Shown here: piece after piece, positions 1-7,030 of the stretch
How the letters are laid out: every line of letters begins with the position of its first letter
Numbering within the stretch: the first letter of the stretch is position 1
Assembly: GCF_012932495.1 (NCBI RefSeq)
Contig: NZ_JABCNG010000004.1
Location: forward strand, 248,001 to 312,000
Direction of reading: 5' to 3'
DNA: 64,000 bases
From: Novosphingobium sp. SG919
GTDB lineage: Bacteria; Pseudomonadota; Alphaproteobacteria; Sphingomonadales; Sphingomonadaceae
Notes under the pieces: model-generated
What the model was told of the DNA's origin: nothing
Seen by the model: only the letters and a program-made list of their open reading frames with translations
Databases searched by the model: none
Made by a program: the position numbers and the translations under genes

Positions 1-501
1 CACCGAATTGCCATCGGCAATCGCGGGATCGAACCAATGCTCGTCCAGCCCCAGCCACACCGCGATGCGCGCCAGGATGCGGGCGCCCACGTCGTCGAAG
101 GCGGCGAACAGGGTGGTGAAGGTGTCGCGGAAACCCTCGGGCTCGCTTGGCCAGACATTGGGCGGCATGGCCGCCGCCAGCGGATGGCCGGCCGGCAGAT
201 CGCGGCCGACATGCCAGAATTCCTTGAGATCGCTGACTTTCGCACCCTTGGCGATTTCGGTGCGAAACGGCGTATAGCCGCGCGCGCCGCCGATGCCGTG
301 AATGGCATATTCGCGCTTTTGCGAATCGGGCAGGGCAAAGAATGCCTGCGTCTGCGCCCAGGCGCGCGCCACCAGATCAGGATCGAGCCCGTGATCCTTG
401 ACCATGGCAAAGCCGAACTGCTGGAAACTGGCGCCAAGATCGCGCGAAAGCGTGGCCGGATCGGCCGCAAGGGACAAGACGGGCAGGGTATCGAGGTTCA
501 T
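1..501 (-). CDS. Isopenicillin N synthase-family 2OG-Fe(II) oxygenase, 3' truncated by the window edge
   Basis: Reading the minus strand from the ATG at 501 gives 167 uninterrupted codons that run off the window edge, so only the N-terminal half is visible. The protein begins MNLDTLPVLSLAADPATLSR and continues with FQQFGFAMVKDHGLD, AFFALPDSQKREYAIHG and RGYTPF. This is the pattern of the non-haem dioxygenase N-terminal domain (DIOX_N) of the isopenicillin N synthase/gibberellin oxidase superfamily. The iron-binding HxD...H and the 2OG-binding RxS lie beyond the window, so the substrate cannot be judged. It is divergent from the EVE gene, with 63 bp between the starts. Confidence 0.8.
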   Translation of the reverse strand, partial: MNLDTLPVLSLAADPATLSRDLGASFQQFGFAMVKDHGLDPDLVARAWAQTQAFFALPDSQKREYAIHGIGGARGYTPFRTEIAKGAKVSDLKEFWHVGRDLPAGHPLAAAMPPNVWPSEPEGFRDTFTTLFAAFDDVGARILARIAVWLGLDEHWFDPAIADGNSV

Positions 502-564
502 TTGGCTCCCCAGGGGAAAATGCGGTATGGGCGCGCCTTCCAACCCATTTTCCGCAAGGTTTCC

Positions 565-999
565 ATGATCGAGATCAGTGCCGATACCCAGCTTTGGCTG
601 ATGAAGTCCGAACCCGACGTGTACGGCTGGGACGATCTGGTCAACGAAAAGGAGGGCACCTGGGATGGCGTGCGCAACCATCTGGCAGCGCGGAACCTGC
701 GGACGATGAAGGAGGGCGATCTGGCGTTCTTCTATCATTCCAACATCGGCAAGGAAATAGTTGGCATTGCAACCATCAGCGTGCCCGGCCTGACCGACCC
801 GACCGATCCCGACGGCAAATGGGCGGCGGTCAAGGTCAAGCCGGTGGCCAAACTGGCCCATCCGGTCACCCTCAAGACGATCAAGGCCACGCCCGAACTG
901 GCCGAGATGGAACTGGTGCGCCTGTCGCGCCTGTCGGTTTGCGCAGTACGGCGTGATGAATGGGCCCATATCCTGGCGATGGCCGGCGGAACGGTTTAA
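565..999 (+). CDS. EVE domain-containing protein
   Basis: A 144-residue protein with the full EVE (PUA-like) fold signature: TQLWLMKSEPDVYGWDDL at the N-terminus, then WDGVRNHLAARNLR and GDLAFFYHSN, and a lysine/proline-rich middle. EVE proteins bind modified bases in nucleic acids; the stand-alone bacterial form (thymocyte nuclear protein 1-like) has no firmly assigned substrate. I place the start at the ATG at 565, which has an AAGG ribosome-binding site 6 nt upstream and lies 12 codons before the conserved KSEP motif. The frame stays open upstream but that part does not look like protein. It is a single gene divergent from the oxygenase at 1-501. Confidence 0.88.
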   Translation: MIEISADTQLWLMKSEPDVYGWDDLVNEKEGTWDGVRNHLAARNLRTMKEGDLAFFYHSNIGKEIVGIATISVPGLTDPTDPDGKWAAVKVKPVAKLAHPVTLKTIKATPELAEMELVRLSRLSVCAVRRDEWAHILAMAGGTV

Positions 1000-1067
1000 C
1001 GCGCACGACAACGGCCTGTCGCATCGCATGGAACCAACCGGGCGCCTGAGGCGTAGTTGGCTTCGAA

Positions 1068-1103
1068 GGATGCGGCCGGCTCCCCCCTCTCCCGGCCGCA
1101 TCC
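1068..1103 (+). terminator. Strong GC hairpin between the EVE gene and csbD
   Basis: A perfect 12-bp stem (1068-1079 with 1092-1103, GGATGCGGCCGG and its complement) encloses a 12-nt pyrimidine loop. A short mixed CTTTAAAA stretch follows. It could terminate EVE transcription, but the T-run is weak, and it lies only 14 nt before the AAGGAG ribosome-binding site of the next gene, so it may be part of that gene's leader. Confidence 0.5.
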
Positions 1104-1117
1104 GAACCTTTAAAATC

Positions 1118-1123
1118 AAGGAG
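1118..1123 (+). promoter_or_regulatory. Ribosome-binding site of the CsbD gene
   Basis: A full AAGGAG Shine-Dalgarno sequence lies 7 nt before the ATG at 1131 and fixes the start of this small gene. Confidence 0.7.
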
Positions 1124-1130
1124 ATGCACC

Positions 1131-1313
1131 ATGGGTGAACTCAAGGATCGCGCCAAGGGCCTGGCCAACGAAGCGGTTGGCAACGTCAAGGAAGCCGCCG
1201 GCAAGGCGACAGACAACGCCAAGCTTCAGGCCGAAGGCCTGGCCCAGCAGGCCAAGGGCAAGACCCAGCAGGCCGCGGGCAAAGTGAAGGGCGCTCTGGG
1301 CGACGACATCTGA
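1131..1313 (+). CDS. CsbD family stress-associated small protein
   Basis: A 60-residue, highly charged, alanine/lysine-rich protein starting MGELKDRAKGLANEAVGNVK. The repeated pattern GxxKDxAxGxxxEAxGxxK, followed by KGKTQQAAGKVKGALGDDI, is diagnostic of the CsbD/YjbJ family. Members are small, soluble, intrinsically helical proteins that accumulate under general stress; their molecular function is unknown. Length is typical. The gene has a strong ribosome-binding site, a hairpin just upstream and a good rho-independent terminator downstream, so it is probably a monocistronic, well expressed unit. Confidence 0.9.
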   Translation: MGELKDRAKGLANEAVGNVKEAAGKATDNAKLQAEGLAQQAKGKTQQAAGKVKGALGDDI

Positions 1314-1344
1314 TCGCTGCGCTACAGTCCCTGACATGACACGG

Positions 1345-1380
1345 CGGGCCGCCCTTTTCCCGGGGCGGCCCGTTTCGTTT
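1345..1380 (+). terminator. Rho-independent terminator after the CsbD gene
   Basis: A 10-bp perfect GC stem (1345-1354 with 1363-1372, CGGGCCGCCC and its complement) has an 8-nt loop and is followed by TTTCGTTT. It lies 32 bp after the CsbD stop codon, the expected place and shape for an intrinsic terminator. Confidence 0.85.
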
Positions 1381-1471
1381 GTGGGCCCTGTCCCATGGCG
1401 ATACGCCTGCAGCAGCGCACGGGCAGCGCGGGCAGTGGCATCATGGTTAATATTGTCTAAACAGGGCGGGC

Positions 1472-1732
1472 ATGTTCGATTCCGCCCCTCATCCCGCGCC
1501 CCGATCGGGCAGCGTCTTTGGCAAGGCGCCGGGCCATCCGTTCCGTGCCACGCTGCCGCGCCGCGTGCTCTTGCCGATGCCGGTGCACGAGCCCGAAGTG
1601 CTGGCAGCCATGGAGCGCGCCGCATTGCGTTCCCAGCCTGTGGACTGGAAGCGCATCACGTTGCAGGACGTGAAGGAATTCCTGATGGCCTATTGCGCCT
1701 GTTTCATGGCGATCATGGCCTTCATCAGCTGA
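1472..1732 (+). CDS. Conserved-looking small hypothetical protein, C-terminal hydrophobic helix
   Basis: An 86-residue protein with no domain I can name. The N-terminal half is basic and proline-rich; the C-terminus WKRITLQDVKEFLMAYCACF then runs into a short hydrophobic helix ending in AFIS, so it may be a tail-anchored or membrane-associated peptide. The ATG at 1472 follows a GGGCGG ribosome-binding-like stretch and an AT-rich segment (TTAATATTG) that could hold a promoter. It converges with the transporter gene, only 7 bp between stops. I recall similar small ORFs in sphingomonads, but this is memory and not a database result. Confidence 0.55.
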   Translation: MFDSAPHPAPRSGSVFGKAPGHPFRATLPRRVLLPMPVHEPEVLAAMERAALRSQPVDWKRITLQDVKEFLMAYCACFMAIMAFIS

Positions 1733-1739
1733 ACCAGCT

Positions 1740-3158
1740 TTAGCCGACCATTTCGTCGAATGTGTGCGCCTCGCGCTCGCCCAGGTGCACGCGCTCGGCG
1801 CGATAGAGCAACCACCCGAGCCAGGCCGAAATAAGGCAGAGCACCCCGGTCAGCAGCAACTGGTCGACGATGCGCACGCCGGCGGCCGTCAACCCCATCG
1901 CCAGCAGCGAGCCCACCAGCATGGCCGCCGAATTGACGATGTTGTTCGCTGCAATGGTGCGCGCTGCCTCGCACTTTTCCACCACCGTGGTGAGGAAGGC
2001 ATAGAGCGGCACGATGAACATGCCACCGGTGATGGCGATGCCCAGCAGCGTGCCCACCAGTGGCACGGCCAGCGGCGCGGTGATGAACCCGGTCAGGTTG
2101 AGCAAGCCGCGCTGTTCGGGCACCGGCCAGGCCGCGCAGACGAAGTGGAAGCCGGCCACGAACAGCCCGGTGCCCACCACGCAGGCCGGGGCATAGCGCG
2201 CCGAAACCGTGCCCTTGAGCAGCCGGTTGATCGAGATCGAGCCGATCGCGATGCCCACGGAAAAGATCACCAGGAACAGGCTGGCCACTTCCTTGCTGCA
2301 GCCCAGCACGTTCTTGGCCAGTGGCGGGAACTGCACGAACAGGATCGCGCCCACCGCCCAGAAAAAGCTGATCGCGGCAATCGCCAGGAACACGCGCGGG
2401 TGGCGCGTGGTGGAATGGACCAGGCGATAGAGCGAGACGACCTGGTCTGCCACAACCACTGGCACCAGGCCCACGGCGCGCACCAGGCTGCGCGGGCGCG
2501 CCAGGAACGGGCGCAGCAAGGGCAGGGCCAGCGGTTCGTCCAGCTTTTCGGGCGGGGCATCGGGCACGCTGCGCCCGGCGAAAAAGCCGATCAGCGCCGT
2601 CACGATCACCGTGATCGCCGCTGCCGGGGCAGAGATGTAGCCAGCCACGATGGTGCCGGCCAGAATCGCCATGTAGGTGCCCGCTTCGACCAGACCGGTG
2701 CCGGCCAGCACCTCATCGGCGTGCAGGTGCTGGGGCAGGATGGCGTACTTGATCGGGCCAAAGAACGTGGAATGCACGCCCATCGCAAACAGCGCCAGCA
2801 GCATCAGCGGAATGGCGATGCCTTCGACGTGGAAACCCTTCCATGCCAGCAGCAGGCCGGCCGCGCCCACGCCCATGATCCCGATCTCGCAGGTCTTGAC
2901 GATGCGGATGATGCGGGCCTTGTCGCGCATGTCGGCCAATTGGCCCGACAGCGCGGACAGCGCCACGAAGGGAATGATGAACAGCGCCGTCGCCATGCCG
3001 GAAAAGTGCGCTTCGGCTTTTTCCGAATTGTACACGCTGAACACCACGAACAGCACCATGGCGTTCTTGAACAGGTTGTCGTTGAACGCGCCCAGCAACT
3101 GGGTGACGAACAGGGGCAAGAAGCGACGGGCGCGAAGGAGATGCGTTGTGGTGGTCAT
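1740..3158 (-). CDS. LplT-like major facilitator superfamily transporter
   Basis: A 472-residue membrane protein with about 12 hydrophobic segments. The N-terminal stretch RFLPLFVTQLLGAFNDNLFK matches the lysophospholipid transporter (LplT) family and the MFS module found at the N-terminus of large 2-acyl-glycerophosphoethanolamine acyltransferase (Aas-like) fusions. Those fusions go on to an acyltransferase and an acyl-ACP synthetase; here the protein ends after the transporter module. By family, it probably flips lysophospholipids across the inner membrane for repair. It is divergent from pgsA, which fits a phospholipid role. Other MFS substrates cannot be excluded. Confidence 0.8.
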   Translation of the reverse strand: MTTTTHLLRARRFLPLFVTQLLGAFNDNLFKNAMVLFVVFSVYNSEKAEAHFSGMATALFIIPFVALSALSGQLADMRDKARIIRIVKTCEIGIMGVGAAGLLLAWKGFHVEGIAIPLMLLALFAMGVHSTFFGPIKYAILPQHLHADEVLAGTGLVEAGTYMAILAGTIVAGYISAPAAAITVIVTALIGFFAGRSVPDAPPEKLDEPLALPLLRPFLARPRSLVRAVGLVPVVVADQVVSLYRLVHSTTRHPRVFLAIAAISFFWAVGAILFVQFPPLAKNVLGCSKEVASLFLVIFSVGIAIGSISINRLLKGTVSARYAPACVVGTGLFVAGFHFVCAAWPVPEQRGLLNLTGFITAPLAVPLVGTLLGIAITGGMFIVPLYAFLTTVVEKCEAARTIAANNIVNSAAMLVGSLLAMGLTAAGVRIVDQLLLTGVLCLISAWLGWLLYRAERVHLGEREAHTFDEMVG

Positions 3159-3385
3159 TCTAAATGTTGCCGGGCATCCCTGGTCTCTGTTCCGCCTGCC
3201 TTAGCGCCCCACGCGGGGGGGGCAAGGGGCAAGCGAGGCACCACGCGGGATTTGCCCGCAGCCTGTCGTAAATGGGTGGCGCCCGAACGATCGGCAAGAT
3301 GGCCGAGCGCAAGATCGGCCATGCCAGCCGTATGGTGCACAAACCGTTTCCATGTTTGCGGCCAGCGCCGTATTGCGTAACGACC

Positions 3386-3979
3386 ATGCTGACGTTGCCC
3401 AACATTCTCACGCTTTCGCGCATTGTCGCCGTGCCGCTGCTGGTGGCCCTGCTGTGGTGGCCACACTGGCCCACCGGCTATGCGCTGGGCTTTGCCATGT
3501 ACTGCCTGATGGGCGTGACCGACTATTTCGACGGCTACCTCGCCCGCGCGCAGGGGGCGGTGTCGAAGCTGGGCGTGTTTCTCGATCCCATCGCCGACAA
3601 GATCATGGTCGCCGCCGTGATCCTGGTGCTGACCGCGCAGGGCGTGCTGACCGGCCCCTATGTGGGCGACATGCACGTGATCGCCGGCCTCGTCATCCTG
3701 CTGCGCGAGATCGCCGTATCGGGCCTGCGCGAGTTCCTGGGTGGCATCCAGGTTTCGGTGCCGGTGTCCAAGCTCGCCAAGTGGAAGACCACGTTCCAGA
3801 TGGTCTCGCTCGGCTCGCTGATCCTGGGCTGCGCCACGCCGTGGTGGACGCTGACCCTGTCGGGCATCGTCATCAACGTGCCGCACACGGTGGGCCTGGC
3901 GACGCTGTGGGGCGCAGCGGGGCTGACCGTGATCACCGGCTGGGATTACCTGCGGGTTGGTTTGAAGCACATGGATTGA
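3386..3979 (+). CDS. pgsA: CDP-diacylglycerol--glycerol-3-phosphate 3-phosphatidyltransferase
   Basis: A 197-residue integral membrane enzyme that makes phosphatidylglycerol phosphate from CDP-diacylglycerol and glycerol-3-phosphate, the committed step to phosphatidylglycerol and cardiolipin. It starts MLTLPNILTLSRIVAVPLLV, typical for PgsA. The CDP-alcohol phosphotransferase signature D-x2-DG-x2-AR-x8-G-x3-D-x3-D is complete (DYFDGYLARAQGAVSKLG, then FLDPIAD). I chose the ATG at 3386 because the open frame upstream is not protein-like and PgsA proteins begin at this motif. Length matches the family. Confidence 0.93.
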   Translation: MLTLPNILTLSRIVAVPLLVALLWWPHWPTGYALGFAMYCLMGVTDYFDGYLARAQGAVSKLGVFLDPIADKIMVAAVILVLTAQGVLTGPYVGDMHVIAGLVILLREIAVSGLREFLGGIQVSVPVSKLAKWKTTFQMVSLGSLILGCATPWWTLTLSGIVINVPHTVGLATLWGAAGLTVITGWDYLRVGLKHMD

Positions 3980-4021
3980 GTGGGGCTTCGGCAGCCGGCG
4001 TTAGGTTTATCGCAGCGGAAC

Positions 4022-4095
4022 AGCGGGACCCCGGATCAAGTCCGGGGTGACGAAGAGATGATACCGTCACCCCGGACTTGATCCGGGGTCCCGCT
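4022..4095. repeat. Perfect 31-bp inverted repeat (large intergenic palindrome)
   Basis: Two perfect 31-nt arms (4022-4052 and 4065-4095) surround a 12-nt spacer; the core reads CCCCGGATCAAGTCCGGGG. The palindrome lies between the convergent pgsA and YitT genes. Similar CCCCGGA-TTGATC-CGGGG palindromes are dispersed intergenically in many alphaproteobacteria. As RNA it would fold into a very stable hairpin from either strand, so a bidirectional transcription-ending or mRNA-protecting role is plausible. Confidence 0.85.
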
Positions 4096-4118
4096 ACTTC
4101 ATCGCGCCCGATGGTCTC

Positions 4119-4724
4119 TCACAAACTCTCCGCCAGATAGCGGTCCGGGCGGTGCCAGGTCATCACCATCAGGTTGGCGCAAGTGGCGCTGACCAGTGAC
4201 CAGATCGCGCGTTCGGGGCCGAGGACGAGGGCCGAGGCGGCGATGATCGTGGCGTCTGTGATCATCAGCAGGCGGCCGAAGTTCCAGCCCTTCTTGCGGC
4301 TGAGCCAGCGGGCGATCACGCTCGATCCGCCCACGGCGGTGCCGTGCCGCGTCACGGCGAGGAGGCCCATGCCCATCACCGTGCCGCCGATCACCGCGGC
4401 GGCGGCGGGGCTGGCCGAAGTGAGCACCAGGCCCTTGGCCACCAGCGTCACCATGCCGGTGATGGCCAGCGTCGCGACCAGGCTGCGCAGCGTGTAGGGC
4501 GTGCCCTGGCTGCGCCAGAAGAGCAGGAAGATCGGCAGGTTGAGCACGGCAAACAGCGTGCCGGGCGAAAGCGGCGCGAGGTACGACAGCAGCAGCGCCA
4601 GGCCGGCCATGCCCCCGGTGATCAGCCGCGCCTGGTGCAGCAGGTGCAGTCCCAGGGCCAGCAACAGGCAGCCCGTAGCAACGCCGTAGAGATCTTCCAG
4701 CGCGTTGTGGCGCTGGACTTTCAT
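4119..4724 (-). CDS. YitT family membrane protein lacking the C-terminal DUF2179 domain
   Basis: A 201-residue protein with about five to six hydrophobic segments, beginning MKVQRHNALEDLYGVATGCL. The stretch LHLLHQARLITGGMAGLALL and the internal GTAVGGSSVIARWLSRK are typical of the YitT/DUF161 family, whose function is not established. Most YitT proteins are near 280 residues and end with a soluble DUF2179 domain; this one stops after the membrane part. The ATG overlaps the oxyR stop by 4 bp (ATGA), so it is probably translated by coupling in the rnd-oxyR-yitT operon. Confidence 0.83.
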   Translation of the reverse strand: MKVQRHNALEDLYGVATGCLLLALGLHLLHQARLITGGMAGLALLLSYLAPLSPGTLFAVLNLPIFLLFWRSQGTPYTLRSLVATLAITGMVTLVAKGLVLTSASPAAAAVIGGTVMGMGLLAVTRHGTAVGGSSVIARWLSRKKGWNFGRLLMITDATIIAASALVLGPERAIWSLVSATCANLMVMTWHRPDRYLAESL

Positions 4725-5617
4725 GGCGCGCGCAGTTCCTCGGCCAGGAGCTTGAATTCCTCGGCACGGGGAGAGTTCTTGCGCCAGACCAGCGCAATCT
4801 CGCGATAGGCGTGATCGGACTGCAGCGGGCGCGCGACGATGTGGGTGTCGTGCAGGATGCCGGCTTCCACCGCCATTTCCGGCAGCATGGTGAGGCCCAG
4901 GCCATTGTCCACCATCTGCACCAGGGTGTGCAGGCTGGTGCCGATCATCGTGGCGCTGGCGCGCAGTTCGGGCCGGTTGCACGCGGCCAGGGCATGCTCT
5001 TTCAGGCAGTGCCCGTCTTCCAGCAGCAGCAGGCGATTCTCGTCGATCAGCGACGGGGGAATCGATTCGGGCGGATCGCGCGGATCATCCTGCGGGAAGG
5101 CGACATAGAGCCGGTCCTTGAACAGCGGGGCCACGTCCACTTCGCCGGTGGCAAAGGGCAGGGCCAGCAGCACGCAATCGGCGCGGCCATGGTGCAGCGA
5201 TTCGATCGCGGCGGCGCTGGGCTCCTCGCGCAGGAACAGCTTCAATTGCGGGCGATCGCGGCGCAGGCGGGGCAACAGGCGCGGCAGCAGGAACGGCGCG
5301 ATCGTGGGGATCACGCTCATCCGCAGTTCGCCGGCCAGCGGCACGCCGTGCGACTGGACGAGTTCGGACAGTTCTTCGGCTTCGCGCAGCAGGCGATGCG
5401 CCTTGGCCACCACCTGGTTGCCCAGCGGGGTGAAGCGCACGACGCGGCGCGTGCGCTCCACCAGAGTGACGCCCAAGAGCGATTCGAGTTCGCGCAGGCC
5501 CGCCGAGAGCGTGGACTGCGAGACGAAGCACGAATCGGCCGCCTTGCCGAAGTGGCCGTGTTCGTGCAGCGCCACCAGGTATTGCAATTGCTTGAGGGTG
5601 GGCAGGTAAGTGCTCAT
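4721..5617 (-). CDS. oxyR: Hydrogen peroxide-inducible LysR-type activator OxyR
   Basis: A 298-residue LysR-type regulator. The N-terminal winged helix-turn-helix (about residues 7-65, LKQLQYLVALHEHGHFGKAA) is followed by a substrate-like domain. Two cysteines at 204 and 213 lie in LLLEDGHCLKEHALAAC, matching the redox pair Cys199/Cys208 of E. coli OxyR in sequence and spacing. By homology it senses H2O2 by forming a disulfide and activates catalase/peroxiredoxin genes. It sits between rnd and yitT with 4-bp overlaps on both sides, so it is co-transcribed with RNase D and not divergent from a peroxidase gene. Confidence 0.93.
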   Translation of the reverse strand: MSTYLPTLKQLQYLVALHEHGHFGKAADSCFVSQSTLSAGLRELESLLGVTLVERTRRVVRFTPLGNQVVAKAHRLLREAEELSELVQSHGVPLAGELRMSVIPTIAPFLLPRLLPRLRRDRPQLKLFLREEPSAAAIESLHHGRADCVLLALPFATGEVDVAPLFKDRLYVAFPQDDPRDPPESIPPSLIDENRLLLLEDGHCLKEHALAACNRPELRASATMIGTSLHTLVQMVDNGLGLTMLPEMAVEAGILHDTHIVARPLQSDHAYREIALVWRKNSPRAEEFKLLAEELRAP

Positions 5618-6846
5618 TCCCCGGTCGGCTCCTCGGGTGCCGTGCCCGCCGCCGGAGCGGCCCCGCCATTGTTGCCGATCTGGTCGATATGCGCCATCTT
5701 GAGCTTGCCGTTGACCACGGCAAAGGCCAGTCGCCCTTCGACCAGTTCCAGCGCATCGCGGCCGAACTGTTCGTAGCGCCAGCTTTCCAGCAGGGCCAAG
5801 CCCTTGCGCTGCCCGGCAGCGAGCGCTTCCAGATCGTCGCTGCGGGCGAGCAGGCGCGAGGCCACGTCGATCTCGCGGCTGCGGATCTTGAGCAGCAGCT
5901 TGAGCAGATCGGCCACCAGCGCGCCTTCCTTGCCCAGCGGCGCACCGCGCGCCGCGCGCGGCGGCATTTCCGCTTCGGTCAGGGGCTTGGCATCGGCCAG
6001 GGTCTGCATGAGGCGGCGTCCGATGTCGTTATCCTTCCATCCGGTGGAGAGGCCGCGCACTTTGGCCAGGTCATGCTGTTCGCGCGGCGGGTGGCTGGCG
6101 ATGTCGGCCAGGGTTTCGTCGCGCATGATGCGGCCGCGCGGGATGTTCTTGTCCATCGCCTCGGCCTCGCGCCAGGCGGCGATCGCGCGCAGGCGGCCGA
6201 GCACGGCGGGGTTGCGGCTGGGCGGACGGATCTTTTCCCACACCTTGCCCGGGTCGTTGCGATAGTTTTCGGGGTCGGCCAGCTTTTCCATCTCGATGTC
6301 CAGCCACTCGCCGCGCCCGGTCTTGATCAGGCGCTTGAGCATCCTGGGGAAGATTTTCGACAGGTGCGTGACGTCGCCGATGGCATATTCGATCTGCCGC
6401 TCGGTGAGCGGGCGGCGCGACCAGTCGGTGAAGCGCGCGCCCTTGTCGATCGACAGGCCCAGCCAGGCTTCGACGAGATTGGAGTAGCCGATCTGCTCGC
6501 TTTGCGAGAGGGCCATCATCGCAATCTGCGTATCGAAGATCGGGTGCGGCGTGCGGCCCGAAAGATTGTAAATGATTTCAACGTCCTGGCCGCCGGCATG
6601 GAAGACCTTGAGCACGTCTTCGTTGTCCACCAACAGGTCGAGCAGCGGGGAAAGGTCGATCCCCGGCGCCAGCGGGTCGATCGCGGCCGCTTCCTCCTCG
6701 TTGGCGATCTGCACCAGGCACAATTCCGGCCAATAGGTGTTCTCGCGCATGAATTCGGTGTCGACCGTGACGAAGTCTGACTTGGCCAGCCGCTCGCACA
6801 GTTCGGCAAGCGCGGCGGTCGTGGTAATCAGCGGATGTATCTTCAT
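5614..6846 (-). CDS. rnd: Ribonuclease D
   Basis: A 410-residue 3'-5' exoribonuclease involved in tRNA 3' maturation. The DEDDy exonuclease domain is at the N-terminus: FVTVDTEFMREN carries Asp29 and Glu31, VFHAGGQDVEI and FDTQIAMMAL follow, and YAIGDVTHL provides the tyrosine/aspartate of motif III. HRDC-like helical domains follow (AIAAWREAEAMDKNIPRGRI). The final 40 residues are alanine/proline-rich. The ATG at 6846 is the first gene of an operon: the stop overlaps the oxyR start by 4 bp. The region before it is shared with the divergent aspS. Confidence 0.93.
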   Translation of the reverse strand: MKIHPLITTTAALAELCERLAKSDFVTVDTEFMRENTYWPELCLVQIANEEEAAAIDPLAPGIDLSPLLDLLVDNEDVLKVFHAGGQDVEIIYNLSGRTPHPIFDTQIAMMALSQSEQIGYSNLVEAWLGLSIDKGARFTDWSRRPLTERQIEYAIGDVTHLSKIFPRMLKRLIKTGRGEWLDIEMEKLADPENYRNDPGKVWEKIRPPSRNPAVLGRLRAIAAWREAEAMDKNIPRGRIMRDETLADIASHPPREQHDLAKVRGLSTGWKDNDIGRRLMQTLADAKPLTEAEMPPRAARGAPLGKEGALVADLLKLLLKIRSREIDVASRLLARSDDLEALAAGQRKGLALLESWRYEQFGRDALELVEGRLAFAVVNGKLKMAHIDQIGNNGGAAPAAGTAPEEPTGE

Positions 6847-7030
6847 CGTTCTTTTCTGTATGGCCCGATTCCGCCGTTCAGGTGCCGCAACACCTTGGGG
6901 CGGCCTGGGGCCGGTGGTGCCCCCGTCCGGGAGCGGCGGCTTGACAAAAGCGCGGCCATCGCCTCTTGGCCGCGCCAGACATTAAGCCTGTCTCACCTGC
7001 CTTATTGCAGACCGATTGGAAAGAGTTTCG

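Noticed and set aside
4022..4095. CRISPR or phage attachment site
   Set aside because: A single symmetrical palindrome, with no repeat-spacer array and no tRNA.
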